Below, piece after piece: positions 11,637-24,813 of a stretch of DNA of 64,000 nucleotides; the stretch's first letter is position 1; every line of letters begins with the position of its first letter. Both the position numbers and the translations under genes were made by a program. The notes beneath the pieces are model-generated. The model saw nothing but the letters and a program-made list of their open reading frames with translations. It searched no databases and was not told where the DNA came from. Origin of the DNA: Gigaspora rosea (taxonomy: Eukaryota; Glomeromycota; Glomeromycetes; Diversisporales; Gigasporaceae); contig QKWP01000599.1 of assembly GCA_003550325.1 (NCBI GenBank), positions 1 to 64,000 on the forward strand. Direction: 5' to 3'.

Positions 11637-13460
11637 ACCTGGGTGGATAACCCAGATATCTAAGATGAGTGCTTTGGTAGCTAATAGTTGTAAAGAAAGG
11701 AAGGTTAGATGCTGTGATGTTATCATGTGGCATTTGTTTACCACTGTGAACTATAGATGCTTGACACAGCTAATGAAAAATGATGAAACCTTGACGCAAC
11801 CTGACGAAATCATAAGTTGTGTCACTGGCGCATGATGCATAATGCAGCTCAACTATTATGTTTTTAAGATCACGTGAGTAGTTGCGTCAGGTCACGTGAG
11901 TTGTGTTAGGCATTATTACTGTGAACTGGGTCCTTGGCAGAGAGTTAATGAGGGATAAGTAGGATTTAGTAGTGATGGATATTATGAGTATATGAAAAGA
12001 ATTAGAATGAGGTATTGCATGGGGTATTGGTTCAGTTGAGAAAGTATGAGGTATTGGTGATGGGTATAGAGAATGAACTAGGCTAATGCGTAGCATTGTA
12101 GAGCCGGAGCCAAAATATTTAAAATTTTAAATACTATATTGTACTGCATATAGTATTTATATAATTTTATTTAAAAAATTTATACCAGGAACGGAGTGAT
12201 GCATATCACGTAGTATATGGTTGTTATAGCGAGTTAAGAGATGTGCGTCCGCAAAATCTCATAACTAATTGGACAATGCATTAAACGCAGTAAAATCGTG
12301 AATTCTGCACTTAAACATCACGCTATGCATCACATAGTACTATATTATCTATTGTATGAGGATTGTTTAACCTTTAACAGGTTTTTGTCTCGATTGAATT
12401 GCATGACAATCACTATAAAAATGCTTTATTATTGTTTCGGAATTGCCAAATACAAATGGCGATTGAGGAAAATTCTAATATCTAATAATTTAAATCCTGA
12501 TTACTTATTCGATATATAATTGATTGATTAATTGATTGATTGGATGCTGCGGCAGTGATATGAATCGCTAGGGGACTTGAATTTAAACTTAGTTAAGACA
12601 TGTGATATGACCATAGCAAGTGGTGCTTTGTAGATCGCATTTATTTTTAAACAACTCTCTTAAAGTTGTGCTTCTGTTGGTTAATTACATAATATATACT
12701 AACTATTTTGAGCGTAAAAAAAGTCAATCAAAAGTTTCACAAATTTGAAGCGTTTTGTATATGGTCTTAGTTACTAATGTAGCAATATTATCAAGTTATT
12801 ATATTTAATGCTTTTGATTGGTTGTACAACCCGTGATCAAAATGTTAAGACTAAAATATCGATAAGCAAGTTATGATCAAGAATGTCATCATAATACAAA
12901 CTCATTACCGATTGTTTAGTTTGTATGTACGTACCAAATCAACCTTAACCACATACGGTATTATACCAAAATTTTTCAAAAAAAAAAAAAGGCACAAGTT
13001 TTATATTACCGCGTTGTTTTTACAAAATGTAATATCAATAATTTCCAGCTTTTAAGATAAAACAATGCCGCATACAAATCTTTATGATGCATGTTAAAAT
13101 TTACTATCATTAATACATAAGCATAGAAAAAAATCTTTCGCCAGGTTTTTCTCTTGACTATTTTGACTTAACTAACATGCTTCGTTACTTGGTGCTCAGC
13201 ACAAATTATCTTATAAAAACACATCCCTAGATTATTTTCAATTGCTTAATTGTTGAATTTTTTTAATTATACTAACTGCTAATATAAATAATTTTAAAAT
13301 TTTTGATTGTGATTCGCTTGGATTTTTAAGTGCAGTTAAAAATTAACTATATTTATTTTGATCCGTTAAAAAACTTATGAATTAATATAATTAATATGAC
13401 ATAAGTTATATGAAATATAAATAATTCTGAGTTTTAATTTTTTTCAGAATTACACTAACT
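11637..13460. other. Non-coding stretch with small dispersed-repeat fragments
   Basis: Short segments resemble 19430-19600 (for example ACAACCCAGATAT and TTGGTTCAGTTG). No protein, tRNA or rRNA was recognised. A poly-A run lies near 12980. Confidence 0.4.
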
Positions 13461-13469
13461 AAATCGGCA

Positions 13470-14215
13470 TATTTGATTGTCTCCAAATTTCCGGATCGGA
13501 TGCGTCGGATATAGGTTGGCATTTAGCAGCACGTTCTATAGCAAAATTATCAGCTGAGCATTTTTTACTTGATGAATGGGTATGATTATTAGTAAAATTT
13601 TCTATGATCTTGGGACAAATTGATCGATTCCGATCCTGCCGACAATGATTCCGATGTAATACGATGTATCCCAACCCAGAATTTTGGGAACCCCCGTATA
13701 GGTAAATTTCGGTAATTACAGAATTATAATAAAACAAGATTGAAAATTAGTGGGACACGTGATGAATGTTGTGATGATCATCCAAATTTCGATAATAAAT
13801 AACAGTATAATTTTTCGATAATATAATTTTTGGCGATATATTATCGCTGTATGTTTTGTACTGGCCGAAAATTATTATCGAAAACTATACTTTTATTACT
13901 GAAAAATAATTACCGAAATTGCTAACGATCATCACAAATCCCACTAATTTCAAATCAGCTGTAAACCGATTTTTACAGGGCTATCTATCTCCAAATTTCC
14001 GGGTCATATCTAGGTAAGTGTTTAGCTCTAGTTGTTAGCAAATTCTATAGCAAGATTATCGGCTGGGTATTTTTACTTAATGAATGGATATGATTTATTA
14101 ATAAAATTTTTATGATCTTAAGGGCAAAATCGATCAATTCCAATCCAACCCACCATGATCCAATGCACTCCGACGTATCCCGACTGGGAATTTTGGGACC
14201 TCCTGTAAGTTATAA
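13470..14215 (+). repeat. Two tandem copies of a ~240-bp dispersed repeat
   Basis: Copies at about 13470-13710 and 13985-14215 share CTCCAAATTTCCGG, AGCAA-ATTATC-GCTG, TTACTT-ATGAATGG, TATGATCTT and the end CCCAACCCAGAATTTTGGGA. A third copy is at 39060-39290 and a degraded one at about 16040-16150, all in the same orientation. No terminal inverted repeats were seen, so the class is unknown. Confidence 0.75.
13765..13948. mobile_element. Palindromic MITE rich in TTTCGRTAAT
   Basis: About 185 bp. The left arm (GTGATGATCATCCAAATTTCG) pairs with the right arm (complement of CGAAATTGCTAACGATCATC). A relative at 14230-14435 plus 15873-15893 is split by the hAT element at 14440-15872. Non-coding. 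Confidence 0.7.
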
Positions 14216-14439
14216 GTTAGAGTTGCGAGGTAGTAAATCCGCTTTGTATTTCACCCTAATGCTGTAATGTGATTATCATATCATATTTAACATAATTATC
14301 GAAATTACAATAAATTTTCGGTAATAAAAATGTAGTTTTTTGATAATATAATTTTTAGCCAGTATATCGTTTCGGTATAATCTTATACTGGCCGAAATTT
14401 TTATTATCAAAAACTACCGAAAAATAATTATCAATGATT

Positions 14440-15872
14440 AGGGCTGTTAATCGGTCCGTCCGGTCAGTCCTGGTTAAAAGACGCCCAGTCTTTTAAAAAA
14501 CCGGACCGGACTGCGGTCCAGGACCGAATAGGACCGAATAGAGCTAGACCAGACGGACCGATGATCAATATAATACTTTTTTGCTATTAAGCTTGTCAGT
14601 ATAAAGAATTTCAATACTTTTACAATAAGCTTTTCAAATTTATTATATTTGCTTATATGATATAAGAGAGCAATATTTAATATTAATACGTTTGATAATT
14701 TTAGCCATATATAAATTATGGATTAGAAAATAATATAGTATATTAATATAGCAAAATAACATCATTTAATTAACTTCGTAAATATGAATATTATAGTTAA
14801 AATCAGTTAAAAAGATATTTTGTCACTTTTAACCACTTAACATTCAATAATTTGGCGAATAACATAATCATAATTGGGCACGCCAAATGTTCAATCTTGT
14901 ACTGATTCAAGACAAGAATTGTCTTAATATTAAAGTAAATTAACAAAACGATTAGATGTTACTTGCATAGAAAAAAAATTTATTAATATAATATTGTTAG
15001 CATTTACATGCCTGTCAAATACTTAAAAATTTATAAACCTATATATTTAATAAACAAAATATAAAAATAAAGTATACTACTAATATCGGATTATTTCCAA
15101 GTTAAAATCAAAAAAAGTTTTAATCGGTAAAATATTATAGTATAAAAGTTTTATACGTATTTTATAAGCACAATAAAATTATATACGTATATAAAAAAAA
15201 AAACCTGCTATCAGGAAAAAAATTTATAAAATTAAAATTTAGAATGGTAAATCTTCAGTAAACCAAGATTTTAAACACAAAACAGCCCAAACAGTTTCAT
15301 TATCAAGAGAATTTCGTTATTTAGTAACTGTTAATCCAGCTAAACTAAAAAAATTGTTCACATGGAACACTAGTAGACATAGTAGCTAGATAATCTTGTA
15401 TTTGCTTATAGGCGTTGTTTGGAACACGAGTTTGAGGCAAGCTAATAGTTATTTAGTCGAATGCAAATTATAATTTTTATCATAAAAAATCCTCGGCTAA
15501 ATTAATGATTAGCTTGTTTCGAACTCGTATTCCTAAATAATGCCCATAGACGTTATTTCGCATAAATACAGTGCAAATTGTAATAAACTGATCACGCCAT
15601 TGCTATCATTAATAAATTTCTCTATTTTATTAACGTCAACAACAGCCCATTCTCATATACATTAAAACGTAGTTTAATCTTGTTTAACAAGCTAAAGGGT
15701 TTGTAATTGAATTTTAACCAAAAACAACATTTTATAGTTGTATTATCATAATATTTTGATATTTACTTTTAGGACCGACGGTCCTTTCGGTCCGTCCTAA
15801 AAAAAGGACTGGACCGGCCCGGTCCCTGGACGGACCGAATGACCGTCGGTGGACCGGACCGATTAACAGCCT
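14440..15872 (-). mobile_element. Decayed hAT element with AGGGCTGTTAATCGG ends
   Basis: Terminal inverted repeats AGGGCTGTTAATCGGTCCG at 14440 and its near-complement CGGACCGATTAACAGCCT at the right end. Subterminal regions are unusually GC-rich for this window and packed with GGACCG/CGGTCC motifs, a likely transposase-binding array. The flanks form one split palindromic MITE, so this is a nested insertion. The target duplication is degraded (TATCAATG versus TATCGATA). It contains a transposase relic at 15225-15410. Confidence 0.75.
15225..15410 (-). pseudogene. hAT transposase C-terminal (dimerization) relic
   Basis: The minus-strand translation in shifting frames gives IQDYLATMSTSVPCEQFF, then LDNETVWAVLCLKSWFTEDL-like sequence. 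This corresponds to the hAT dimerization region around the conserved S-x-P-x-E-x-x-F motif. Several stops and frameshifts; only this tail is recognisable. Confidence 0.7.
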
Positions 15873-16764
15873 ATCGATAATCATCACAAAATTCGTAATG
15901 TGACCTAAATCAGCCCAGCTGAATTATACAAAATATAACTCTATATCTAAGATAGTGATCCAAAAAAACTTTGCATTTTGTGTAACCCGATCCTGTCCAA
16001 CGATTCGAATTCAGACCTCGGATTGAACCTGCAAAGCATTAATACTAGCTTTGTACTGCTGAGTATTATTTTAGCAAAATTATAATCAAGCAATTTTTTA
16101 CTTAGTACATTGGTTAGCACGTTTGTTAGTAAAATTTGTTAAAATTTTATGATGTCATGCAAATTTATTTAGGTCGGAGTGGCTCTAGTTACCTCACGTG
16201 CAAAATTTTTTGGACATAATTAACCCGCTACTCTATATCGATTCAATGTTTCAAAAACATGACTGCGACTTTTATAATTGGACCTAATTGATTTCGTAAT
16301 TATTAATAATTATTATGTATCAACCACGCGACGCAACTATCAAAATGATCACGAATCTAATCAAACTATATAATTATTGTGTAAACTCATCTCCTCACCT
16401 TAAACCCGTCACCTATTTTAAAGTTGATCAGTTTATGGTATATATATATTTATTAAAAATTTTAAATAATTAAATAGTTAATCATGGTCAAATCATTAAA
16501 CTCATTTTAACACATCTGTAAATATATGTCATAATTTTTGGGGTAGTTTAAAAAGTCGCAGTAATATGAGATTTACCGTATAAATGCCCAAAAATGTAAC
16601 TTCGAATTTTTGATCGAATAAACTTAATACTAGCCATTATTCACGATGTCCCTAGGTGCTATTTTGCATTTACACAGTTCATCATCCGTTCCTGGTTTAG
16701 CGTGACTGCGTCGCGCAGCTACTTATTTTTAAAATTAAATAGTATTAAATACTATTTATGAATT

Positions 16765-17410
16765 TAATAATTGGGAATAGAAATTTGTCGCACCCCCGAT
16801 TCGGCCAATCAAATCGCACGATTTTGTAGGCAAAAAATTTATTTTTTAAAAATTCAAAATTTTACTAGTAAAATGTAAAAATAAATAAGTGATATCAAAG
16901 CATATAGTGTAAAATTTTATTCTGAACAACTTTTTCTAAGTCATAAAGATAGATTATCTTAGTAAAAAAAACGTTTTATAAGAAAAATCAAAAATTTCGA
17001 ATGTTAGCACATATAAAACTTTTTTTTACTAATATAAATCTATCTTAACATTTAAGAATTATATGTAAAATTTTATGCTAAACAACTTTTTCTAAGTTAA
17101 AAAGATAGATTGTTTTAGTTAAAAAAATAGTTTTAGTAAAAAAAAATAGTTTTATATGTGCTAACTTTGGAAATTCTTGATTTTTCTTATAAAACGTTTT
17201 TTTTACTAAGACAATCTATCTTTATGACTTAGAAAAAGTTGTTCAGAATAAAATTTTACGTTATATGGCATGCTATTTTATATAAATTTTACACTTTATT
17301 ATGTAAAATTTTTAATTTTTAAAAAAATTTTTTTGCCTATAAAATCGTGCGATTTGATTGGCCGAACCAGGGGTGCGACATGTCACGGGTGCGACAAATT
17401 TATTTTCCCT
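16765..17410. mobile_element. ~640-bp foldback element with GTCGCACCC ends
   Basis: The left arm AAATTTGTCGCACCCCCGA, then GGCCAATCAAATCGCACGA, is mirrored at 17335-17398. The right end carries an extra copy of GGGTGCGACA. Inner arms (CTTTTTCTAAGTCATAAAGA, AAAACGTTTTATAAGAAAAA) also pair, giving a near-complete palindrome centred near 17070. Non-coding; class not assigned. Confidence 0.75.
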
Positions 17411-17479
17411 TAATAATTAATATGATAATTACAATTGTACAGTATTATTATCAGTAGTGTGTGAATAAATATAAATTTA

Positions 17480-17955
17480 TAAATATTTTTTATTTCTTTA
17501 TCTTCAAATTTAGTAACAACGTGGGATACACGATGCTGCTTCTTTTTAACAATGTGACCACTGGTTCATTACAATCTTTGACTTCACTATCTGACTCATC
17601 ATCCTCTGTATATTGATCTTTGTAAACACTTTCTATTACAGAACAATCACTATTTTCTTCAAGTGGAATACTATCATATAGACACTACAGTCTTTTCTTA
17701 CGACGCTCTATTCTCTCTGCCAATTCTTCATTCATCGATGTGATATGAAAGAACAGGTATAAACTTCATGAAAGATTTAAAGTTGAATATTGTTCAATTT
17801 CTTGATCCTTATTTGTTAGCTCAGTAAAATGATAATGAATTTCGGAAGAAAGGTTATCGATGTCTGAAATTAATAATCGGGACAACACGTTATCTTGATT
17901 ATCATCTTGAAAATATTGATTTATTAACGACTCATCAAATTATAGAAACATTTTT
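17480..17955 (-). pseudogene. Relic of an acidic hypothetical protein gene
   Basis: On the minus strand, open segments read FDESLINQYFQDDNQDNVL, MNEELAERIERRKKRL, and IPLEENSDCSVIESVYKDQY followed by TEDDESDSEVKD, each ended by a stop and shifted relative to the next. Composition (acidic, charged) looks protein-coding rather than random AT sequence. Function not recognised. Confidence 0.45.
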
Positions 17956-17998
17956 GAAATGATGAGAAGATGAATATGATATTAATAGCAATTATTTT

Positions 17999-18139
17999 AT
18001 GCCAATAGATTTTGATGCTATTAATAAAGAAACTATTATAAAATGGATACACATAAATGCATGTTCTAAGCATGATATTGAAGCTCTAAAAGTTATTAAT
18101 CAAAGTGAATTTTTTCTATTATATGAAAATTTTGAATAG
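17999..18139 (+). pseudogene. 46-codon open fragment, possible relic
   Basis: ATG to TAG giving MPIDFDAINKETIIKW, then IEALKVINQSEFF. The residue composition is protein-like, and the downstream sequence continues with interrupted frames. No family assigned; it may belong to a decayed gene facing away from the minus-strand relic next to it. Confidence 0.3.
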
Positions 18140-19719
18140 TTTATTAGTAAAAAATCAAGTTAATCTTAAAAATAGGGAAACGAAAAACAAATACTTATGA
18201 TGGAGATTGTACAATACCATCAAAATAATAATATTTTCGCATAAGTTTTTCTGATAAAGTGGATAGAAGCATCAAAGTTTGTAAAGATTACAAGAACTGA
18301 TAAAACCAAAAATCCATAGTTAATGAAGCTATCATTAAAATGAAGTTTGCAACTAGAATAGGATCTTTAGCAATAATTGAAAATCTTGATAAGCTTAAGT
18401 TAAAAAAAAATTGAAATTAGTAGTTTAAAAAAAAATGAGACAAAAGAATTTCTAATTAATATGATGTGTATTTATTTATTGTTACAGTAGATTAGATCTA
18501 TTTATGTACGTACTTGTCAGCTTTTTTAATGTTTGAGTTAGGATTTAGAGTTCGAGTTATTATTATTAATAAAAGAATATAGGTGAATTTGGTTGGGCTT
18601 ATATTTTTCAAATTGAGACCCCAACTTTAGATGAGATTTATCTAGAAATTGTGCATTCAATTGAAACCAACAGAAGAAATTAAAAAGTTGTTACTAAAGT
18701 ATTGAATGATAGTAGTCATATCAAAATTTATTCAGTATGTATAGAAATATTTTACCTTGAAATTTTATTTAACATAAAATTTTCAAAAGACAATTAAGAT
18801 CCAATCACAATACTTTTGTTCTTATTAATAACTTATTATTGTAAAAAACAGATTATACTTCCTAAGTACTGGATCAAATACTCATTGGCATCTATTGGTT
18901 CTATTTTAATAATAAAGAATTGGGATTAGAGTGTAGTATGAGATCCGAGTTGAATCTTTTTAAAGTGGCTTGTTATGAGAGATCATTGCATTACATACTG
19001 GGACACAAGCAAAAACTCTGGCTAACTCAATCTTTACCCGGAGATAGTGTTTGAGAGTTTAGAGTGTTACGGGGTTAGATTAAAAAAATGAGCAAAGTAC
19101 TTGAATAATTATAGTGCACAAATGTAATTAATAATAAAACAGGACAAAGCAGGTTTTATTTTCGGCTTTAACAGGTAACTCTATGATATGATAGGTTTGT
19201 TTTTTTTGTCTTTTTTTAGATTTTTAATTATACGACATGCGTGCAGATAGACAAAAAATTGTAAACTTGCACTCTTGATCAAATTTCTATAAGAGCTACA
19301 AAGATTCATCAGAAAAGATACCAATTTTGGGCAAAATGCATCAAAAATGTAACTTTTGTATCACTTCGCATAGAAACTTAGGGATCCATCGCTACGCTCC
19401 GGTCAATAAGGATAAGAAATTGTGTGAGAGATGTTGGTTCAGTTGGGTCAATATGAGGTTATAAGGAATGGAGAAAGAGATTAGAGAGGTTGTTACCCAC
19501 CCACTTGCCACTGGGAAGGAGATCTTTGGTAACTAGGTTGATATAAAGGTGTGGTCAATAGCCCAGGTGGACAACCCAGATATTGGAGATGGCTGCTGTG
19601 TTAGTCTAATCAAACAGACCAGGTGTTTAGAGCCAAAATGATGATGCATTAGCAGGACACGATTTTAGGAACTGTCTGTGGACCATGTGAGCAGAGAGGT
19701 GAGATCCCATATGTGTATT
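18140..19719. other. Non-coding stretch, nothing recognised
   Basis: AT-rich, with short repeat fragments near 19430-19600 related to 11640-12090. No gene supported. Confidence 0.4.
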
Positions 19720-20109
19720 AAAAATGCCTGACGAAATTATTTTTGCGATGACAAAATGGTTTCGTCATGGTTTTGTCATGATGAAACCATGACGATTGAC
19801 GAAACCCTCGACGATTGACGAAACCTATGACGAATTGACGAAATCTATGAAGAATTGACGAAATATATAACGAATTGACGAAACATATGACGAATTGACG
19901 AAACCTATAACGAATTGATGAAATCTATGACGAATTGACAAAATATATGACGAATTGACGAAATATATGATGAATTGACGAAACCTTGACAAACCTTTAA
20001 CAATTGATAAACCTTGATAAAATGATTCAGAAGTATCATGTTTTGCGAAATAATATACCCCCTTAGCATAATACTTTTACTTCATCTTGATGGAAATCGG
20101 GATAACTAT

Positions 20110-20468
20110 AGATATGGTAATAACATAGGGTAAGTGTAGAAAAACAAATTAGGAAAGGGACAAGGATAAAATTAGTAACAAGGTTGGATGATGTAAGGAC
20201 GATCGGAAGTAAGATCAATTAATTATTATGTAAGGGAAAATGATGATTATAAGGCAGGAGTATTATAAGGAAATGCTGTGATTTTAAGGCGCAGATATGG
20301 TAATAATGTAGTAAGTATAGAAAAACAAATTAGGAAAGGGACAAGGATAAAATTAGTAACAAGGTTGGATGTAAGGACGTTCGGAAGTAAGATCGATTAA
20401 TTATTATGTAAGCGAAATTGATGATTATAAGGCAGGAGTATTATAAGGAAATACTGTGATTTTAAAGC
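20110..20468. repeat. ~180-bp tandem duplication
   Basis: 20110-20289 and 20290-20468 are near-identical (GATATGGTAATAA..., AGGAAAGGGACAAGGAT, GGCAGGAGTATTATAAGGAA). It lies inside the 4.6-kb element, left of its transposase relic. Confidence 0.85.
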
Positions 20469-20738
20469 GCAGAAATATTATTATAGTAGCACCTGTTTAT
20501 TATTTAGCAAATTACAATAATACAGTATAAACAAGATATAATCGATTCACTTCTAAATTTTTCTAAAACTCCATTATTTTTATATAAAACATATATGAAA
20601 CATAACTGATAATATGTTGTTACTTTGATAAAACTATCGATGAATAATGAAACTATTTGGAACGATTGATACTTGGTAAAATTACGATTAACTATCATAA
20701 AACAAAAAAATCACTCTATAAAAAGATAATATATAAAT

Positions 20739-23361
20739 TTAACTATTATCCTTAAAGTTCTTATGACAAGTTTTTCGAAGAGCTATAGGTAAAGATTCTG
20801 AATTCTCATTATCATTCTCTACTATAATTGAATTCTCGCCAATATCTTCTTCACCTATAGTATTATCAACCCTTTCATCACTCTATTCTTTTATAAAATC
20901 TGCCGCTAAATCTGTAGGATCAAAATCAAATTCGCCTTGCTCTATTTTATTATTAACATCTATATTAAATTCATCAGATCTATCACTTTGTGATTTTTCA
21001 CTATCAGCATCTGATTCACCATCTTGAAACATTTCGCCTCTTAGGAATACTATATTTTTGATATCAAAATGTTCAATAATCTCTGAATCATATTCAACCA
21101 TGTCTTCTTCAGGGTCATCAGTAATATCTTCTTCATTTTCAATAATACCTTTATTATCCTTAACCAAGAAAGTTGCCGATTTTACTTGTTCTTGCAAATC
21201 ATTATAAGATAACTTTTTACCAAAAAAAACCAATTATTTTTCTATATTAGACATATAAAAGGACTGAACCTGTGCCATAGCTTGAATTTGGGATAATGAA
21301 AGTTGTTGTCGCCGTTTTCCATACAACCAACCTAATGATGAAAACGTCCTTTCACAAACAGCAGAATGTGGTGTAATTGAGAAGAGCTTAATTGCAAGTT
21401 TTTCAACAGATTTAGCACCAGTATAATTAGTTGACCACCACAACAAAGGCGTATCAGTTTCAAAACAATAGGGCAAGTGGAATCCTTTTTTTTCATAAAA
21501 TAATCGCATATGAGCAGCAAGATTTGCACATTCATATTTGTCATGTCCTTCTTGTTGCCATATTTTAATTGCATTTGTTACAATTGATTCAAATTGTTGT
21601 TCACGTAATCCTGCGCCTAGTAAAAAAATTAAATTAATTTTTACTAATATATATTTAATTATTAAAAATCTGAAATACATACCACGATAATCTGGGTGAA
21701 GAAAATATGCTAGCAAGTAATTATCAGCATTAAAATCTCTCCATCTTTTGTTAAAAATTTTTACACAATAGCTTTTAAACCCTTTAGCTCGTATATTTGA
21801 AACTTTTTTAATTGCTGCTGCTAGTTGAACAAATTGTAAAAAGCAGTCTGCCAGATTTGTTGTTTGTGCTTCTAAATTTATTATTGCCATTCGAATAGGA
21901 TATAAGATCTTAACCAAAATTTTAAGATCTGAAAAAAATTTGGTCGCCTAAAATTTGTCTTATAGCTCAATTTGAAATTATATCCGGATTATTATTTATA
22001 ATCTATATATTATAATATTTAATTATTATGTATTTATATTTAATTAAACTATTAATAAAAATATTTATCTTGATAAATGCACATTCAAGTCTACAAACAG
22101 ATGATGTACACTCATACGCGGAAGTCGATCTTGTGTCTATAAATTTCCTTAGTCCGCCACTAGAAATTTTTAATTCAGATATTGCATATGTGATTTTTTA
22201 AAAAACTTTATGACTTCATTGCATTCTTTTATAAGTCGTGAGGAAAATGTATGCTCTAAAAAAAACTTTATATTAATAAATATATCTAATTAAATATATA
22301 AATTGTTATAATAATACTTACTAAGAATATCCTTTGATACTAGGTTAATACAATATGCGATACAATTCAAACTTAAATATTTGGATGCTTATTGTGAATA
22401 ATTTGCTGTGCAAGCTTTACATTGCTAGCATTGTCTGTCACGATTGCCACGAACTTATCACATCCAATTTCATTTAAAATTCTATCGATTTTTCTGCAAG
22501 AAATTCAGCAGTATGTGAATGCGCAGAAAAATCATTTAGCGTATATAAGAACCTATTATGCATGGGTGTTAAAATCATAAAACTGTATATCGAATTTCCA
22601 TTAGGTGACATCCACCCGTCGAATGCTATGTTTAAAGAAAATAAATTTAATAAATTATAAATATAAATTAGAATCAATAAATATGTAAAATATGTATAAT
22701 ACATACCAAGCGTTAGATTCTCAGAATCATCAATAATAGTTTCACGTTTAATCATAACTTTAGAATACTCTTGATCTAATAAACGGCCTGATAATACTTC
22801 TCTTGATGGTGGTTGATAACTTGGGCACAAATTTTGAAGAAGGTCGATAATAAATGGGTTTTCAATTATAGAAAACGAGATACCACAGACTACAAATGCC
22901 TTAAGTAATGAACTATTTATAGAGTTTATTCGCTCTTAAGATAAGTCATCCATTTTTTGTGGAAAATATTTTGCAAGATTATTGTTTAACTTTGTTTTTT
23001 TCGAACTGGCTAGGTTTTCCGATTGTTCTTCAAAATTATCACGACAAGCTACGCGAAGTAAATAAATTTGCCGAATCTCACTATCCACATTAGGACAATC
23101 TAATGCAAGATGAGCCTCAAGTTTTTGTGGTTAGCCTCTTGACCATTTAGCAGTACAATAAGAGCATTTTGCTGAAAAATGTCCAGACGATGAGGTTTTT
23201 TCACGTTGAAAAAATACCCAAACAGGTGATAAATTCCGTCCACTATTTGTTTCATTTGGTGTGTTTGTATCAGAAATAAATTCTGAAGACGTTAAAGAAC
23301 TTGATGAATCCTCTCTTTCAGTTTCGGGTGCTTTAAATTTTCGTTTATTTTTTTTTGACAT
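20739..23361 (-). pseudogene. Decayed BED-finger hAT transposase
   Basis: Minus strand, starting MSKKNKRKFKAPETE at 23361. BED-type zinc finger (VWVFFQREKTSSSGHF, C-x2-C in CSYCTAKW, near 23200-23130), then a DUF659-like core with AFDGWMSPNGNSIYSFMILT (near 22600) and VAIVTDNASNVKLA (near 22430). The hAT C-terminal dimerization block has PLLWWSTNYTGAKSVEKLA, AVCERTFSSLGWLYGKRR (near 21350), followed by an acidic tail. Introns are visible near 22627-22707 and 21620-21683. Disabled by a TGA after the finger, a frameshift in an A-run near 22480, an in-frame TAA at 21234, a TAG near 20884 and others. hAT transposases cut and paste DNA, making 8-bp duplications. Confidence 0.85.
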
Positions 23362-24287
23362 ACTGTTTGCTTCTTTTTTTTTGATGTAAGATAAAAAAAA
23401 CAAGAACACGTATAAAAGATATATATTTTGATTTGTTGATTTGGATCGAGAACTATCAGGGAATTATATGATTGTGTAATGGTACGACATGAAGATATCT
23501 TCTGGAAAATATCTAACGATTTTCTTTTAATATTATGAATGGAAAAACTGTAAAGTAAATAAATTGGTGTAAACCAAATCCTCAATAGCTGAAATACTAG
23601 GATGAATGGCATTTCCTTTGTTAACACAAGTATTGCTTACGGGTAATGATTTATTTTTAAAAAAAAAACTCAGTTTTTTATATTTGCATGTTAAGGGTAT
23701 GTTAAGGTTTGACGAAAGAAATGACTAGCGCATGTTAGGCATCATCTTTTATACTCAAAAAAACCCTGATTTTACTCAATAAGAGTCTATTTAAACTTTT
23801 AAATTTATTACGCCACACTACATATTTATTTGTATGATGTTTGGTATCAATATCTTATTTAGTATATCGCTATTACTAATTCCGTAATTGTTATCGCCAT
23901 TTTGTAGAGTTTGTTCAGTTTTTTCTTTATTTTTTTTATTTGCAGTATACAGGTATAAACCCAAACCGATCCTGTCAGAATTGATAACCTGGAATGTTCC
24001 ATAATCAAACCTGATAATAAATTATATCTTTCAAAATAAGTTAGTACAAAGTAATTGAAAATCGATGATGATTTTTTTTTTTTTTTTTCATAGGTTTGTC
24101 ATTTCGTCATAGGTTTCGTCATTTCGTCATATATTTCGTCATTTCGTCATAGGTTTCGTCATTTCGTCATAGGTTTCGTCAATCGTCATGGGTTTCGTCA
24201 ATCGTCAATTGTCAATTGAAAGTCACCTGACGAAATGGTTTCGTCATTCGTCAATGACGAATGATTCGTCATTCGTCAGGCATCTTT

Positions 24288-24813
24288 AATGTGTATTATA
24301 TCGTCATGTAGTTGAAGTGGGTCGAGTGACAAAAGACAATACCTACAATTTCTAAATACCCAAACAACCAACAAAGCTAGATTTGTGTCGAGCTAGCAGC
24401 AAAGACAACAAATACTTCAACGATTTCAATCAATAAGAGTTATAGGTATCGGTATTCTTCGGCACAAACACTACACTTTCTTCTCTTAAATAACGTCTCC
24501 TATGACCTTATAATTTCGTCACTAAGCGATACCCATCGCACAATTCATCATACTTACAAAAACTACTCATTGACATCATTCAATCGACTTCCAAAAACTT
24601 ACCAAAATATACGTCATACATACCAATCTCCACTAACCTATCCAAGTTGATACTCATCAAATACTCACGAAACGCTCATTGGTGTGGATTGACAAATGGA
24701 TGCCTTGTGACTTCGTTCATTAACACATATTATCACGTGTCCACTAAAATTTATACAGTTATGTACATTTTTTGTCTGCCATTTATGAGTATATTATCAT
24801 GAAGAACATAAAG
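24288..24813. other. Non-coding stretch between two elements
   Basis: Nothing recognised. Confidence 0.4.

Larger units (their letters stand above)
19720..24287 (-). mobile_element. 4.6-kb transposon with ATGCCTGACG ends and CGTCA-rich subterminal repeats
   Basis: Ends AAAAATGCCTGACGAA (19720) and the complement of AAAGATGCCTGACGAA (24287). Flanks TATGTGTATT (19710-19719) and AATGTGTATT (24288-24297) match at 9 of 10. Both ends carry long tandem runs of CGAATTGACGAAACCTATGA-like units (19740-19990; inverted at 24090-24270). The same family at 38336-40446 has a perfect 10-bp duplication. Duplications of 9-10 bp are typical of Mutator-like elements, yet the only transposase inside (20739-23361) is BED/hAT type, so either the assignment is unusual or a hAT lies inside it. 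Confidence 0.7.

Noticed and set aside
19740-19990. Regular direct repeats (CGAATTGACGAAACCTATGA) as a CRISPR array
   Set aside because: Units are contiguous without unique spacers and form the subterminal part of a transposon. The genome is eukaryotic.
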